This document shows, in pieces, positions 16,591 to 25,925 of a stretch of DNA of 51,006 nucleotides (positions are counted from its first letter, which is position 1; every line of letters starts with the position of its first letter). The notes beneath the pieces are model-generated. The model was not told the DNA's origin and searched no databases. It saw nothing but the letters and a program-made list of their open reading frames with translations. Source of the stretch: Saccharicrinis sp050296935 (GTDB lineage: Bacteria > Bacteroidota > Bacteroidia > Bacteroidales > Marinilabiliaceae); assembly GCA_050296935.1 (NCBI GenBank), contig JBNKRV010000019.1, positions 1 through 51,006 of the forward strand, in the 5' to 3' direction. The position numbers and the translations under genes are program-made.

Positions 16591-17487
16591 ATGTTTAAGA
16601 AATTGTCCGATCTGGAACGTCTTATTAAAAAGAACAATGTGGTTAAAACATTGGTCTTAGCTGTATCACAAGACCCATTTTCACTAAATGCAGTGAATAA
16701 AGCATATGAGAACGGAATTATTATTCCCGTTTTAATAGGAGACCAGAAATTGACTGAAAGTATTATTAAAGAAAAAGGCTACAATTTTAAAGGAGCTGTT
16801 TTTGTTGATGAACTTGATGTGGATAAATGTGTGGAATTAGCTGTGAAAATGGTTCATAATGCTGAAGCACAAATTCTTATGAAAGGTAAAGTAGCGACTC
16901 CAAATTTATTAAAAGGTGTCTTGAATAAAGAATGGGGATTAAGAGCTGGAAGGTTGTTATCTCATTTCGCTCTTTTTGAGGTTGATACTTATCATAAGTT
17001 AATTGCGGTAACAGATGTTGCTATGAATATTTCTCCCAATCTTAAGGATAAAATTGCGATTATAAATAACTCGGTTGGATATCTCAATAAAATGGGAATT
17101 GCTAAACCTAAAGTAGCTGTACTAGGAGCTATTGAAATGGTAAATGAGAATATGCAAGCGACTCTTGATGCCGCATTATTATCAAAAATGAATCAGAGAG
17201 ACCAAATTCAGAATTGTATTATAGATGGTCCACTGGCTTTTGATAATGCAGTAAGTTTTGAAAGTGCACGACATAAGAATATAAAAAGTGCCGTTGCTGG
17301 AGATACAGATCTACTTTTGATGCCTGATATTGAAGTAGGAAATGTTCTGTATAAATCCTTAGTCTTTTTTGCCAAGGCCAAAGTGGCTTCAATTATTCTA
17401 GGAGCCAGATCTCCCATAGTACTTACTTCAAGAAGTGATTCTGAAGAGTCTAAGTATCATAGCATATTGTTATCAGCTCTAGCTTAA
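16591..17487 (+). CDS. ptb: Phosphate butyryltransferase
   Basis: Exchanges CoA for phosphate on butyryl-CoA (or branched short acyl-CoAs), forming the substrate of butyrate kinase. From the ATG at 16591 it has 298 residues, the usual Ptb length; a GTG at 16585 in frame is less likely. Visible segments include AEAQILMKGKVATPNLLKGVL, HFALFEV, LGAIEMVNENMQATLDAA, GPLAFDNAVS and GDTDLLLMPDIEVGNVLYK, which fit the Ptb branch of the phosphotransacylase family. It is 214 bases upstream of buk. Isobutyrate or isovalerate from amino acids are alternative products. Confidence 0.9.
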   Translation: MFKKLSDLERLIKKNNVVKTLVLAVSQDPFSLNAVNKAYENGIIIPVLIGDQKLTESIIKEKGYNFKGAVFVDELDVDKCVELAVKMVHNAEAQILMKGKVATPNLLKGVLNKEWGLRAGRLLSHFALFEVDTYHKLIAVTDVAMNISPNLKDKIAIINNSVGYLNKMGIAKPKVAVLGAIEMVNENMQATLDAALLSKMNQRDQIQNCIIDGPLAFDNAVSFESARHKNIKSAVAGDTDLLLMPDIEVGNVLYKSLVFFAKAKVASIILGARSPIVLTSRSDSEESKYHSILLSALA

Positions 17488-17701
17488 TTTTAGAAGAAAA
17501 GCTATACTACTTATTTATGCACAACAACATTAATATATTAGATTGTTAATGTTTCAAAATTTCATATTTTAGAACCAAGTAAACCGGTATTTATAAATGT
17601 ATTTTGTATGGTTGGGTATGAAAAAATAAATCAGCATAATATTGTTAAGTTTTAGTTAGTAATGAGACAAACGTAAGAACAAACCTTTGATAAAATAATT
17701 T

Positions 17702-18778
17702 ATGGAAACCTATAGAATTTTAGCTTTAAATCCAGGATCTACATCTACCAAAATTGCAGTATATGATAATGAGAAATCTGTATTTTTAAAGAGCATAAAA
17801 CACTCAAATGAGGAATTAGCTCCGTTTAAAACGATTTCTGATCAATATGAATTCCGGAAAGAAGTTATATTAAACGAGTTAATACAAGCAGATATTGATA
17901 TCGAAAGAATTGATGCAGTAGTCGGTAGAGGTGGATTGGTTAAGCCAATTGAATCAGGTGTTTATGAGGTGAATGAGGCTTTAAAAAGAGATTTGAGAGT
18001 TGGTATTTTAGGAGAACATGCAAGTAACTTAGGTGGACTGATTGCTGATGACATTGCAAAATCATTACCGAGTGCCAAGGCATATATTGCCGACCCTGTT
18101 GTTGTTGATGAATTGGAAGATGTGGCTCGAATTACAGGTTGTCCAAGTATGCCGCGTCAATCAATTTTTCATGCGCTAAATCAAAAAGCAGTTGGTCGTA
18201 TTTTTGCCAGTACACGAGGGTTTGTATATGAAGAGTTAAATTTAATTGTGGCTCATATGGGAGGTGGTATATCTATTGGAGCTCATCGTGAGGGCAAAGT
18301 TATTGATGTAAATAACGCAATTGATGGATATGGTCCATTTTCACCAGAGAGAGCCGGAACTTTACCAACAGGATCATTGATCAGAGCCTGTTATAGTGGG
18401 AAGTATACTTTTGATGAAATGAAAAAAATTGTCAATGGCAATGGCGGACTGGTAGCACATCTTGGAACAAATCAGGCATATGAAGTTGAGAAAAGAGTTA
18501 AAGCTGGAGATAAGCATGCAGAATTAGTGTTGAGTGCTATGTGTTATCAAATAGGTAAAGCAATTGGAGGTTGTGCCGCTGTATTAAAGGGGAAGGTTAA
18601 CGGAATTATATTGACAGGGGGTATTGCTCACGATAAATTTGTTGTGGACTATATTAAAGAAATGGTAGATTTTATTGCTCCTGTTGCTGTGTATCCTGGT
18701 GAGGATGAAATGACAGCGTTAATGCAGAATGCACTTATGGCGTTAAGAAATCAAGTTAAATGTAAAATATATCAGTAG
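17702..18778 (+). CDS. buk: Butyrate kinase
   Basis: Final ATP-forming step from butyryl phosphate (or a branched homologue). The 358 residues include ALNPGSTSTKIAVY, VGRGGLVKPIESGVYEV, the AHMGGGISIGAHREGKVIDV motif, GPFSPERAGTLPTGSL and TGGIAHDKFVV, characteristic of Buk within the acetokinase family. It follows ptb and precedes a terminator-like hairpin. Thiolase, crotonase and butyryl-CoA dehydrogenase genes are not in the window. Confidence 0.94.
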   Translation: METYRILALNPGSTSTKIAVYDNEKSVFLKSIKHSNEELAPFKTISDQYEFRKEVILNELIQADIDIERIDAVVGRGGLVKPIESGVYEVNEALKRDLRVGILGEHASNLGGLIADDIAKSLPSAKAYIADPVVVDELEDVARITGCPSMPRQSIFHALNQKAVGRIFASTRGFVYEELNLIVAHMGGGISIGAHREGKVIDVNNAIDGYGPFSPERAGTLPTGSLIRACYSGKYTFDEMKKIVNGNGGLVAHLGTNQAYEVEKRVKAGDKHAELVLSAMCYQIGKAIGGCAAVLKGKVNGIILTGGIAHDKFVVDYIKEMVDFIAPVAVYPGEDEMTALMQNALMALRNQVKCKIYQ

Positions 18779-18890
18779 CATTGATACAAAAACAGATACT
18801 ATAACTGTAAATTATCGATTCTATCATCATTGATATCTTCGATATACAGAACAAGAATAAACATTAAAATATATTTAGTGTTTTTATATA

Positions 18891-18929
18891 AGTTGTCAAT
18901 GGCCGGATTATTGACAGCTTTTTTATTTT
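18891..18929 (+). terminator. Terminator after buk
   Basis: AGTTGTCAAT (18891-18900) pairs with ATTGACAGCT (18910-18919), including one G-U pair, and runs into TTTTTTATTTTT. A classic intrinsic terminator closing the acyl-phosphate block. Confidence 0.75.
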
Positions 18930-18989
18930 TATAGTGAATAATTCAGGTCAGATATTTTAAAATAAAGAATATTAAATTGTATTTCCATT

Positions 18990-20330
18990 ATGGTAATAGA
19001 CTCTATGCAAGGATTTTTTAATGATGGTAATGTTGCATACTTTTTAATAGTTGGGGCTTCTATAGTGGTAATCCTTTCTTATTTGTTCAACTTGTTATCC
19101 CAAAAAACTGCCGTACCAAGTGTGATATTATTGATAGCATTAGGTTTTATCTGCAAAAAACTTTTTAAAATTGGAATTGATGATGCCAGTTGGATGTTTC
19201 CCCTGGAGATACTAGGTATCGTTGGTTTGATGTTAATTGTGCTTGAAGGAGCTCTGGATCTTAAATTATCTCGTCAGAGGTGGCCTATGATATGGAAGTC
19301 AGGCTTAATAGCTCTGTTGTCATTAATAATAAATGTTTTTGTTTTTTCATATGGAATTCAACAACTCATTAATAATCTTGATTTTTTAACCGCATTTATT
19401 TATTCTATACCTCTTTCAATTGTTAGCAGTGCTATTGTTATTCCGAGTGTAACTCAATTAGAGGAAGAAGATCGTGAGTTTTTAATATATGAAAGTACCC
19501 TTTCCGATATTTTTGGTCTTATTTTATTTTATGCAGTAGTCAACAACCTAAATACAGCAGAAGCAGCTAAAATTGGATTTAATGTTATATCTAACATTGG
19601 AGGTACATTAATTTTGTCGGTAATTATTTCATATGGAATGATCATATTCTTCCAAAGAATAAGTTCTCAGGTAAAACTCTTTTTGTTTATCTCCGTATTA
19701 TTAATGCTATATGCTGTTGGAAAGATATTTCACCTGTCATCTTTATTAATTATTCTGGTATTTGGTTTAATTCTCGAAAACAGGCATATTTTTTTCTCGG
19801 GTTTTATGAAGAAATTTCTAAGAGAAAAAGAGGTAAACAGGGTATTGTCAGATTTCAAATTACTAACAAAGGAAAGTTCTTTCATTGTGAGAACTTTTTT
19901 CTTTTTCTTATTTGGAATTAGTATTACTGTTGCAGGAATATTTAAAACCAGAATAGTTGTTGGAGCAGTAATATTTTTAGTGGCATTATATATTATTCGA
20001 TGGATCTTGTTTAAAATTATTGTTAAGAAAAAATTTATACCTCATTTATTTATTGCACCCAGAGGTTTAATTTCAATTTTGTTGTATTTTGCCATACCTG
20101 AGGATTTTTTAATAAATGATTTTGAAACCGGAATTCTATTATTTGTAATTTTAGGCACAAGCGTTATCATGGCTTGGTCGTTAGTGCATTATAAATTAGG
20201 GAAAACCGGAAGGTTAAGAAAATTAGCCAATGTTAAATCTAAAGTGATTATTAAACCTCCTTTTACTATAATGAGAGAAGTAAAAGATGAGGAAAATAGT
20301 GAAGAAAGAAGTGATCAACTAATTGGTTGA
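18990..20330 (+). CDS. Cation:proton antiporter, CPA family
   Basis: Polytopic inner-membrane antiporter, 446 residues, probably exchanging Na+ or K+ for protons. The N-terminal helices (LFNLLSQKTAVPSVILLIALGF) and the central SIPLSIVSSAIVIPSV and ESTLSDIFGLILFYAVV segments fit CPA1/NhaP-like carriers; the Asp in ESTLSD is the probable ion-binding residue. The hydrophilic tail after about residue 405 is short and acidic. It lies 15 bases before the secreted protease gene, so the two may be cotranscribed. Ion specificity cannot be read from the sequence. Confidence 0.82.
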   Translation: MVIDSMQGFFNDGNVAYFLIVGASIVVILSYLFNLLSQKTAVPSVILLIALGFICKKLFKIGIDDASWMFPLEILGIVGLMLIVLEGALDLKLSRQRWPMIWKSGLIALLSLIINVFVFSYGIQQLINNLDFLTAFIYSIPLSIVSSAIVIPSVTQLEEEDREFLIYESTLSDIFGLILFYAVVNNLNTAEAAKIGFNVISNIGGTLILSVIISYGMIIFFQRISSQVKLFLFISVLLMLYAVGKIFHLSSLLIILVFGLILENRHIFFSGFMKKFLREKEVNRVLSDFKLLTKESSFIVRTFFFFLFGISITVAGIFKTRIVVGAVIFLVALYIIRWILFKIIVKKKFIPHLFIAPRGLISILLYFAIPEDFLINDFETGILLFVILGTSVIMAWSLVHYKLGKTGRLRKLANVKSKVIIKPPFTIMREVKDEENSEERSDQLIG

Positions 20331-20345
20331 TAATGTTTATTATTA

Positions 20346-22553
20346 ATGGATGAAAGTTTTATGAATAGTAATAATTTGATAATAGTACTTTTAATTATTT
20401 TTTTATATTTTGGAGTTCTCAATATAATAAAAGCTCAAATAAGTGAAGCTGGTCATCCATTTTTTTATACAGAAAGAATAAACAGTGAAACTGACGTAAA
20501 AACTCATGTATACAACTACCCAAAGAGTAAGTTGAAAAATGCTTCGAAAAAAAAAGAAACTGCTTCACTCACTTTTGCACATCAATTTACGGTTAATTAT
20601 ACCCCTGAAAATAGTGGAGAAATTGATATTCTTGAAAATGGCACAAAAGTCTGGTACCTGGTAATTAGCTCTCCCAATGCATATTCAATTAATTTAATAT
20701 TTGATAGATTTAAACTTCCCAAAGGTGCAAAGCTTTACATATATAATGAAGAATTAACGGATGTAATAGGAGCATTTACTTATAAGAATAATAAACCTTC
20801 AGGAGTATTAGCAACAGCACCCGTAGGAGGTGATAAAATTATTGTGGAATATCAACAACCGTCAGATGTTGAGTTTGATGGAGAATTACTTATTGGGGCT
20901 GTAAATCATGATTTTTTAGGAGTATTTAGAAATAATTCGTTAAAAACCGGATTTTTTGGGGATTCTGGAGATTGTAATGAGGATATGAGTTGTTATGATT
21001 TTGATAATAATATTGATGTTTCCCGCTCTGTAGTTAAAATGATTATTAATGGTACGGAATTATGTACAGGTACCATGATTAACAATTCAAATAACGATGG
21101 TACTCCATATTTAATTACTGCAGCTCACTGTTTTAGAGAAGATAAAACAGCCAATAATACGATTTTCTATTTTAATTATGATTCACCGCATTGTAGCGAA
21201 ATAATCGAAGGTTCCAAGTCAAATACAATATCCGGAGCATCTACAAAAGTATTAGTAGACTCTTTAGATATTGCTCTGGTGGAATTGTCGAAAATGCCAC
21301 CAGCTGATTACCAACCATATTATGCAGGATGGTCTTTGTCAAGCGCACCGACGGGACCCTATATTTGTATTCATCACCCACAGGGAGACGTAAAAAAAAT
21401 AGCTACATCTGTAACAGATGTTGAACAATATACATTTAAAGAGTCTTCTAATTTTCCATATGCGCAGGTGAGTAATTTTCATTGGCGTGTTCCTGTTTGG
21501 AATAGTGGCACCACTGAAGGCGGATCTTCAGGCTGTGCATTATTTGATTATAATGACAGATTAATAGGAACTTTGTCAGGAGGAGAGGCTTCTTGTGGTC
21601 ATCAGGTAAACGATTATTTTTCACAATTTTATAAGGCCTGGGATCATAATTCCGAAAGTTCAGGTCAGTTTGCTTATTGGCTTGATCCTGAAAATACGGG
21701 TGTTCAGAACCTTGGAGGTTTAGATCCTTATGAAACGAATAGATACTTTCGAATTTCAAATGTAGAACAAGGGGAGATACCTGTAGTTGAAAGGTATCAG
21801 GGTGCAGGTTATTTAAGCGGACACAATGATCTGGGTATCACCACTTATGCCGAACGGTTTTCTGCAATTCAATCTGCAAGAATTAAAGGAGTATATATTA
21901 TGCCTGGTCAAAGTGTCTATAGTTCTACACAATCAATTAATTTGTTGGTTTGGAATGGAAATCAAACACCGGCCAATCTTATTGCACATAAAGATGGAAT
22001 TACATTAAATGAATTACGCAAAAATAAAGAAGTATACGTAGAATTTGATACAAAAATTGATGTGACGGGAACTTTTTTTGTTGGGTATGATATTGATTAT
22101 TCCGGTTCACCTATAGACAGTTTTGCAGTATATCATAGTAGTAATGAGAATAGTAAAACATTAAATACTATGATGGTCAAAAATAATAATAACTGGGAGT
22201 TAGCTTCTCAATTGTATGGTACTGGAAACAAATCTTTATGGATAGATATTATAGCAGATATGGTGATTTGGGCAGATACTCAAGTAGTACCGGATTTTAC
22301 CAGTAATATATTGATTTATCCAAACCCTGTGGTTGAAAATACTTCATTATATTTTGATAGTGATAAAGATTATATTCAGAATTATGAAATTGTAAGTATT
22401 AATGGCTCAGTTATTGAAAAACACGATGTAAACAGGCTTTCGCATAAATACCCAATAAATATAAATAATCTGTCTCCCGGTTTATATCTTATTAAATTTT
22501 TATTAGCAGATAACCATATCGTATGTAGAAAATTTGTAATTACTACTCAATAA
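20346..22553 (+). CDS. Exported trypsin-like serine protease with T9SS sorting domain
   Basis: A 735-residue exported peptidase. Residues about 9-30 form a signal peptide (an ATG at 20361 is an equally good start). A propeptide-like region follows. The chymotrypsin-fold catalytic domain is at about 225-425, with the triad His261 (LITAAHCF), Asp308 (DSLDIALVEL) and Ser395 (EGGSSGCALF). The GSSG form instead of GDSGG resembles lysyl endopeptidase-like enzymes. Paired cysteines (239/262, 397/417) suggest disulfides. A beta-rich middle region and a C-terminal type IX sorting domain from about 655 (ILIYPNPV; LSPGLYLIKF) mark outer-surface or secreted delivery. It is convergent with the next gene, overlapping by 11 bases. 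Confidence 0.88.
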   Translation: MDESFMNSNNLIIVLLIIFLYFGVLNIIKAQISEAGHPFFYTERINSETDVKTHVYNYPKSKLKNASKKKETASLTFAHQFTVNYTPENSGEIDILENGTKVWYLVISSPNAYSINLIFDRFKLPKGAKLYIYNEELTDVIGAFTYKNNKPSGVLATAPVGGDKIIVEYQQPSDVEFDGELLIGAVNHDFLGVFRNNSLKTGFFGDSGDCNEDMSCYDFDNNIDVSRSVVKMIINGTELCTGTMINNSNNDGTPYLITAAHCFREDKTANNTIFYFNYDSPHCSEIIEGSKSNTISGASTKVLVDSLDIALVELSKMPPADYQPYYAGWSLSSAPTGPYICIHHPQGDVKKIATSVTDVEQYTFKESSNFPYAQVSNFHWRVPVWNSGTTEGGSSGCALFDYNDRLIGTLSGGEASCGHQVNDYFSQFYKAWDHNSESSGQFAYWLDPENTGVQNLGGLDPYETNRYFRISNVEQGEIPVVERYQGAGYLSGHNDLGITTYAERFSAIQSARIKGVYIMPGQSVYSSTQSINLLVWNGNQTPANLIAHKDGITLNELRKNKEVYVEFDTKIDVTGTFFVGYDIDYSGSPIDSFAVYHSSNENSKTLNTMMVKNNNNWELASQLYGTGNKSLWIDIIADMVIWADTQVVPDFTSNILIYPNPVVENTSLYFDSDKDYIQNYEIVSINGSVIEKHDVNRLSHKYPININNLSPGLYLIKFLLADNHIVCRKFVITTQ

Positions 22554-23523
22554 TTTTAATGTCGTCTATACAGGCATAAGCAGGTGTTCTCATTACATTA
22601 TTTACAACATCTGATGAAGATAGACTGAATTCAAGTTTATTGATCTTTCCCAAAGAGGTTAAGTTCAATTTTTTCCATTCCTTAATAATATAGTCTTCTT
22701 TTTTACTGTTTGCCCGATAGTCAGCAAGATAAAATTCTATGCTTCCTGTTTCAATACCTTCTTTATTGAAACCTTTAATTGTCAGTTTAAACCAATCAGG
22801 ATCAGTATGATCTGTTCCGCCAAAAACTTTAAAATCTTCTGAGTTTTGATCAATAATGGCAGTATTGTTAACCATTAAACTTCTAAAAAGATGATCTTCT
22901 CCATCTGCTGTTTCTAAATATACTGGAACACTATTTTTTTGTCTGAATACCACAAAATTATTGTTCTTTTTATCCTTTGGCAGGTTATATGAACTATAAA
23001 AATTCTTTATATTATTATTGCTGGCAAACCCTGATAGGTTTGAATAAACAAAACCGCTGAAGGTTTCATATATTGGCACCCCTGAATATATAAAGTTCAA
23101 CTTTTTAGAAGTGAAAAATGTCTGGTTTTCCGGGTAGGTTCCAAATGTATCTGTTTTAATAACAATATCCTCAATGTCAGTATTAAACATCGATTGGGCT
23201 TGTATATTTATACTCTGTGTTCCCCGGTCATTATTTACTGTAAAAACATAATTATAGCTTCGCAATATTTCGGGCATTAAAATCAAATCCTTTTCGGTTG
23301 ATATTATTTGCCCATCTAATTCCCAGCTATAAGTTGATCCATAATCATAGGTTATTTTAGGTGATAATGTAACTGTATCAAATACTTCAATTTCATAGCC
23401 ATCTTCTGGCATATTTATATATATATCAGACTCAGGCAACATTTTTTCATCATAGTCACAAGCAACAAATAAAAATGAGATGATGATTGATAGGAATATG
23501 TGTTTTATAATTTGCTTAACCAT
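22543..23523 (-). CDS. DUF4465 domain lipoprotein
   Basis: A 326-residue protein with a lipoprotein signal peptide ending near Cys22 (SFLFVACDYDEK). Residues about 35-110 look like an Ig/PKD-type beta domain (TYDYGSTYSWELDGQ). Residues about 145-326 match the Bacteroidota DUF4465 pattern: YSNLSGF, then FGGTDHTDPDWFKLTIKGFN, SIEFYLADYR, EWKKLNLTSLGKINKLEFSL and TPAYACIDDIKI. Such proteins are exported and probably surface-exposed; the ligand is unknown. It ends the minus-strand run, 30 bases after the thioredoxin-like gene. Confidence 0.78.
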   Translation of the reverse strand: MVKQIIKHIFLSIIISFLFVACDYDEKMLPESDIYINMPEDGYEIEVFDTVTLSPKITYDYGSTYSWELDGQIISTEKDLILMPEILRSYNYVFTVNNDRGTQSINIQAQSMFNTDIEDIVIKTDTFGTYPENQTFFTSKKLNFIYSGVPIYETFSGFVYSNLSGFASNNNIKNFYSSYNLPKDKKNNNFVVFRQKNSVPVYLETADGEDHLFRSLMVNNTAIIDQNSEDFKVFGGTDHTDPDWFKLTIKGFNKEGIETGSIEFYLADYRANSKKEDYIIKEWKKLNLTSLGKINKLEFSLSSSDVVNNVMRTPAYACIDDIKIIE

Positions 23524-23553
23524 TTGATAGTATTGAAGTATAGTATAAGTTGA

Positions 23554-24993
23554 TTATTTTGAATTTTCGCTGTTAAGTTTAAGCTGATGATCAATAAAAT
23601 CAGGCAGTTGTTCAACACCTATTCTTTTAGCAATTATTTTTTTGTTTTTATCCAACACAAAAATCGCCGGGGTACTGTAAATGTCATATAAATTTCTAAA
23701 ATTACTTTGATTATAAGGATCATATACATTTATCCACTCTTCTAGTTGGTGTTCTGCTATAAAATCAGTCCATTCTTCTTTTTCGTGCTGAGTGAAAACA
23801 GCGAAAATTTTAATTCCAAGATCCTGATATTTGTCCCAAACTTCTTCCTTAAGTTTTGGTATTTCCTTTTTACAATGACCACATCCTGGCTCCCAGAAAA
23901 CAAGGATGGTTAGAGGGGAATATACTTCGCTTAATCTGAAATATTGGTTTTCCGGACTGGATAATTTCAGATCAGGCGCATTATTACCAATTAAATTAGG
24001 TTTTAATTTAGTTACTCTATCCTTCAATTTAGTTAAAAATTCCTCATCAACCCAGTCAGCTTCTCCTGATAAATAATATTTTTCAGCCAGAGAAACCATA
24101 GCAGCATCCATTCCCATAACTTTACTTTCATTGGCCAGATTAAAGGTATATTGAATCAGGTACTTTTTCATATCCGGATTACTTTTAGCCATATCAATTA
24201 CCCTAACTGATTCTTTTACGATACTATCGGGGATTTGGAAAACTGTTTTTGTGAAAAAACTTTCGAGTTTTCTTGTGAAGAAAGGAGTTCTAAGTAATCG
24301 CTCATCAGTCATGTCTATATTATCAAAATAGTGATTCTTATAATAACTATATTGATTCCATCTTATTACTGAATCAGGAAGGTTCTCATCGGTTTTAAAG
24401 TCCGGTACTTCTACCTCATGTAATGCCAGTAAAAAATTCGCCAGAAAAGTTCCTTTATGGTTTTCATATATCTTTTCCCAATAAGAGTTAACTTCCTTTG
24501 AGAGTGTTGATAATTCCGTTTTCCATATTTCTATGGAATCAGATTTGTCATCAGTTGACTCCTTAAGTTTATTTTGAATTTCACTAGCTGTTTTTTGTTT
24601 TGCAGCCAAAAACTTCTGATAATTATTAAGCACTTTTCCTTGAGTATTACCTTTAATAGTCATATTATTTAAAGGATCTGTTTTGTTAGCTTTTAAACTG
24701 AAGTGCTGTTCATCATCAATTAATATATCGAAATATGATTTGTCGGGCATGTATATTATATAGATGCCACCAGGTAAAGCTTCTTCACCGGAAAATGTAC
24801 CTTTACCATTATTATCAATTATAATGGTGTCATTTACCAACATACTGTTGTTAAAATAATGTCCCAGAATAAGGGTGGTATCCTTCCATCCTTCAATTTC
24901 AACATCAATTTTATAACCTTGTGCACTTGAATTTGCTGTAGAAAAAATTAACGCTGCAAAAACTAAAATGTAAAAAATTGAACTTCGCATCAT
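23554..24993 (-). CDS. TlpA-like thioredoxin protein with DUF4369/DUF5106-type N-terminus
   Basis: A 479-residue exported thiol-disulfide protein. It has a signal peptide of about 25 residues, an N-terminal beta domain of the DUF4369 kind (about 26-115), and a helical DUF5106-like middle (about 120-330). The C-terminal thioredoxin fold (about 335-479) has the active-site GCGHCKKE with Cys371 and Cys374. It probably acts in the periplasm on disulfides, as a reductase or peroxiredoxin-like partner. The start codon directly follows the glycosyltransferase stop (TAA-ATG-ATG), so the two are tightly coupled; the second ATG could also be used. Confidence 0.85.
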   Translation of the reverse strand: MMRSSIFYILVFAALIFSTANSSAQGYKIDVEIEGWKDTTLILGHYFNNSMLVNDTIIIDNNGKGTFSGEEALPGGIYIIYMPDKSYFDILIDDEQHFSLKANKTDPLNNMTIKGNTQGKVLNNYQKFLAAKQKTASEIQNKLKESTDDKSDSIEIWKTELSTLSKEVNSYWEKIYENHKGTFLANFLLALHEVEVPDFKTDENLPDSVIRWNQYSYYKNHYFDNIDMTDERLLRTPFFTRKLESFFTKTVFQIPDSIVKESVRVIDMAKSNPDMKKYLIQYTFNLANESKVMGMDAAMVSLAEKYYLSGEADWVDEEFLTKLKDRVTKLKPNLIGNNAPDLKLSSPENQYFRLSEVYSPLTILVFWEPGCGHCKKEIPKLKEEVWDKYQDLGIKIFAVFTQHEKEEWTDFIAEHQLEEWINVYDPYNQSNFRNLYDIYSTPAIFVLDKNKKIIAKRIGVEQLPDFIDHQLKLNSENSK

Positions 24994-25896
24994 TTAAATA
25001 TTGGTTTTTGATATTGTTAAATAGTATCCTAATTTATAAAAATCATACAGACACATACTAGGATCCTTTGATTGTAATAATTTATTTATTCGTCCTTTTG
25101 AAATGTTAAAAGCAACTTTTATCAACCAGTTAATTTTAAGCTTTTTAACCAGCTTGTAATACTTAAGTATGGTAATGCGTTGATAAAAAAGTTTATTGTT
25201 CTTATTCAGCTGTTCCAGATATTTTAATGTTTCAAGTCTTTGTTCTGTTTTTGTGATAAATTCAATATTACTTTCCAAACCTATATGAACAACAGGATTA
25301 TCTATGTGGATAATCGTAATGCCTTTTTGCTCAAGTTCTATGCCAAACATCGTATCTTCATGACCAGATCGCGCAATAGTTTCATCGAATTTTATTTTGC
25401 TGCACAATTTTTTTTTAATCAAAAAATTATTCGACATAAAACTTTTATTGGGTACTTTGTTTCTAATTGCAGCGCTATGATCTTCTTTGATTTTTCCAAC
25501 TTTCCATCTTAACGATTTATCCAATGATGGTAGTATTTCCGGATGTATTCTTCCACCATAAACAATCGGAAAAACGCTATTTAAATAGGGGATGTAAATT
25601 TTTAAAAAATTATCATGTATGTCTGAATCACTGTCTAAAAACAACAAATTCTCATAAAAAGCATCTTCTGCTAATTTATTTCTAATGGCAGCACTTCCAA
25701 GGTTTTTTTCTAACTCTACATACTTAACATCTGTATTAACATTAAGTTTTCTGTTAATGTCTTTATATTCCTGTAACGATCCATCGTCAAAAATAAGAAT
25801 CTCAGTAACAAGAGAATTTGATTCTGACTGATGTAACAGTTTGTTTACAAGATCGGTAACATTAACATTGTAAACCGGAATACATACTGATAACAT
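24994..25896 (-). CDS. Glycosyltransferase family 2
   Basis: A 300-residue GT-A fold transferase that should add a nucleotide-activated sugar to an unknown acceptor. It opens with LSVCIPVYN, has ILIFDDGS (about 33-40), ELEKNLGSAAIRN and the metal-binding FLDSDSD (about 86-92), followed by the acceptor-region GHEDTMFGIELEQKG. The C-terminus is basic and might touch the membrane. It lies 29 bases after the aminopeptidase gene and abuts the thioredoxin gene. No polysaccharide cluster surrounds it, so the acceptor may be a protein or an envelope lipid. Confidence 0.85.
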   Translation of the reverse strand: MLSVCIPVYNVNVTDLVNKLLHQSESNSLVTEILIFDDGSLQEYKDINRKLNVNTDVKYVELEKNLGSAAIRNKLAEDAFYENLLFLDSDSDIHDNFLKIYIPYLNSVFPIVYGGRIHPEILPSLDKSLRWKVGKIKEDHSAAIRNKVPNKSFMSNNFLIKKKLCSKIKFDETIARSGHEDTMFGIELEQKGITIIHIDNPVVHIGLESNIEFITKTEQRLETLKYLEQLNKNNKLFYQRITILKYYKLVKKLKINWLIKVAFNISKGRINKLLQSKDPSMCLYDFYKLGYYLTISKTNI

Positions 25897-25925
25897 TCTA
25901 TACTTTTAATTTGGGATGAAAATTA

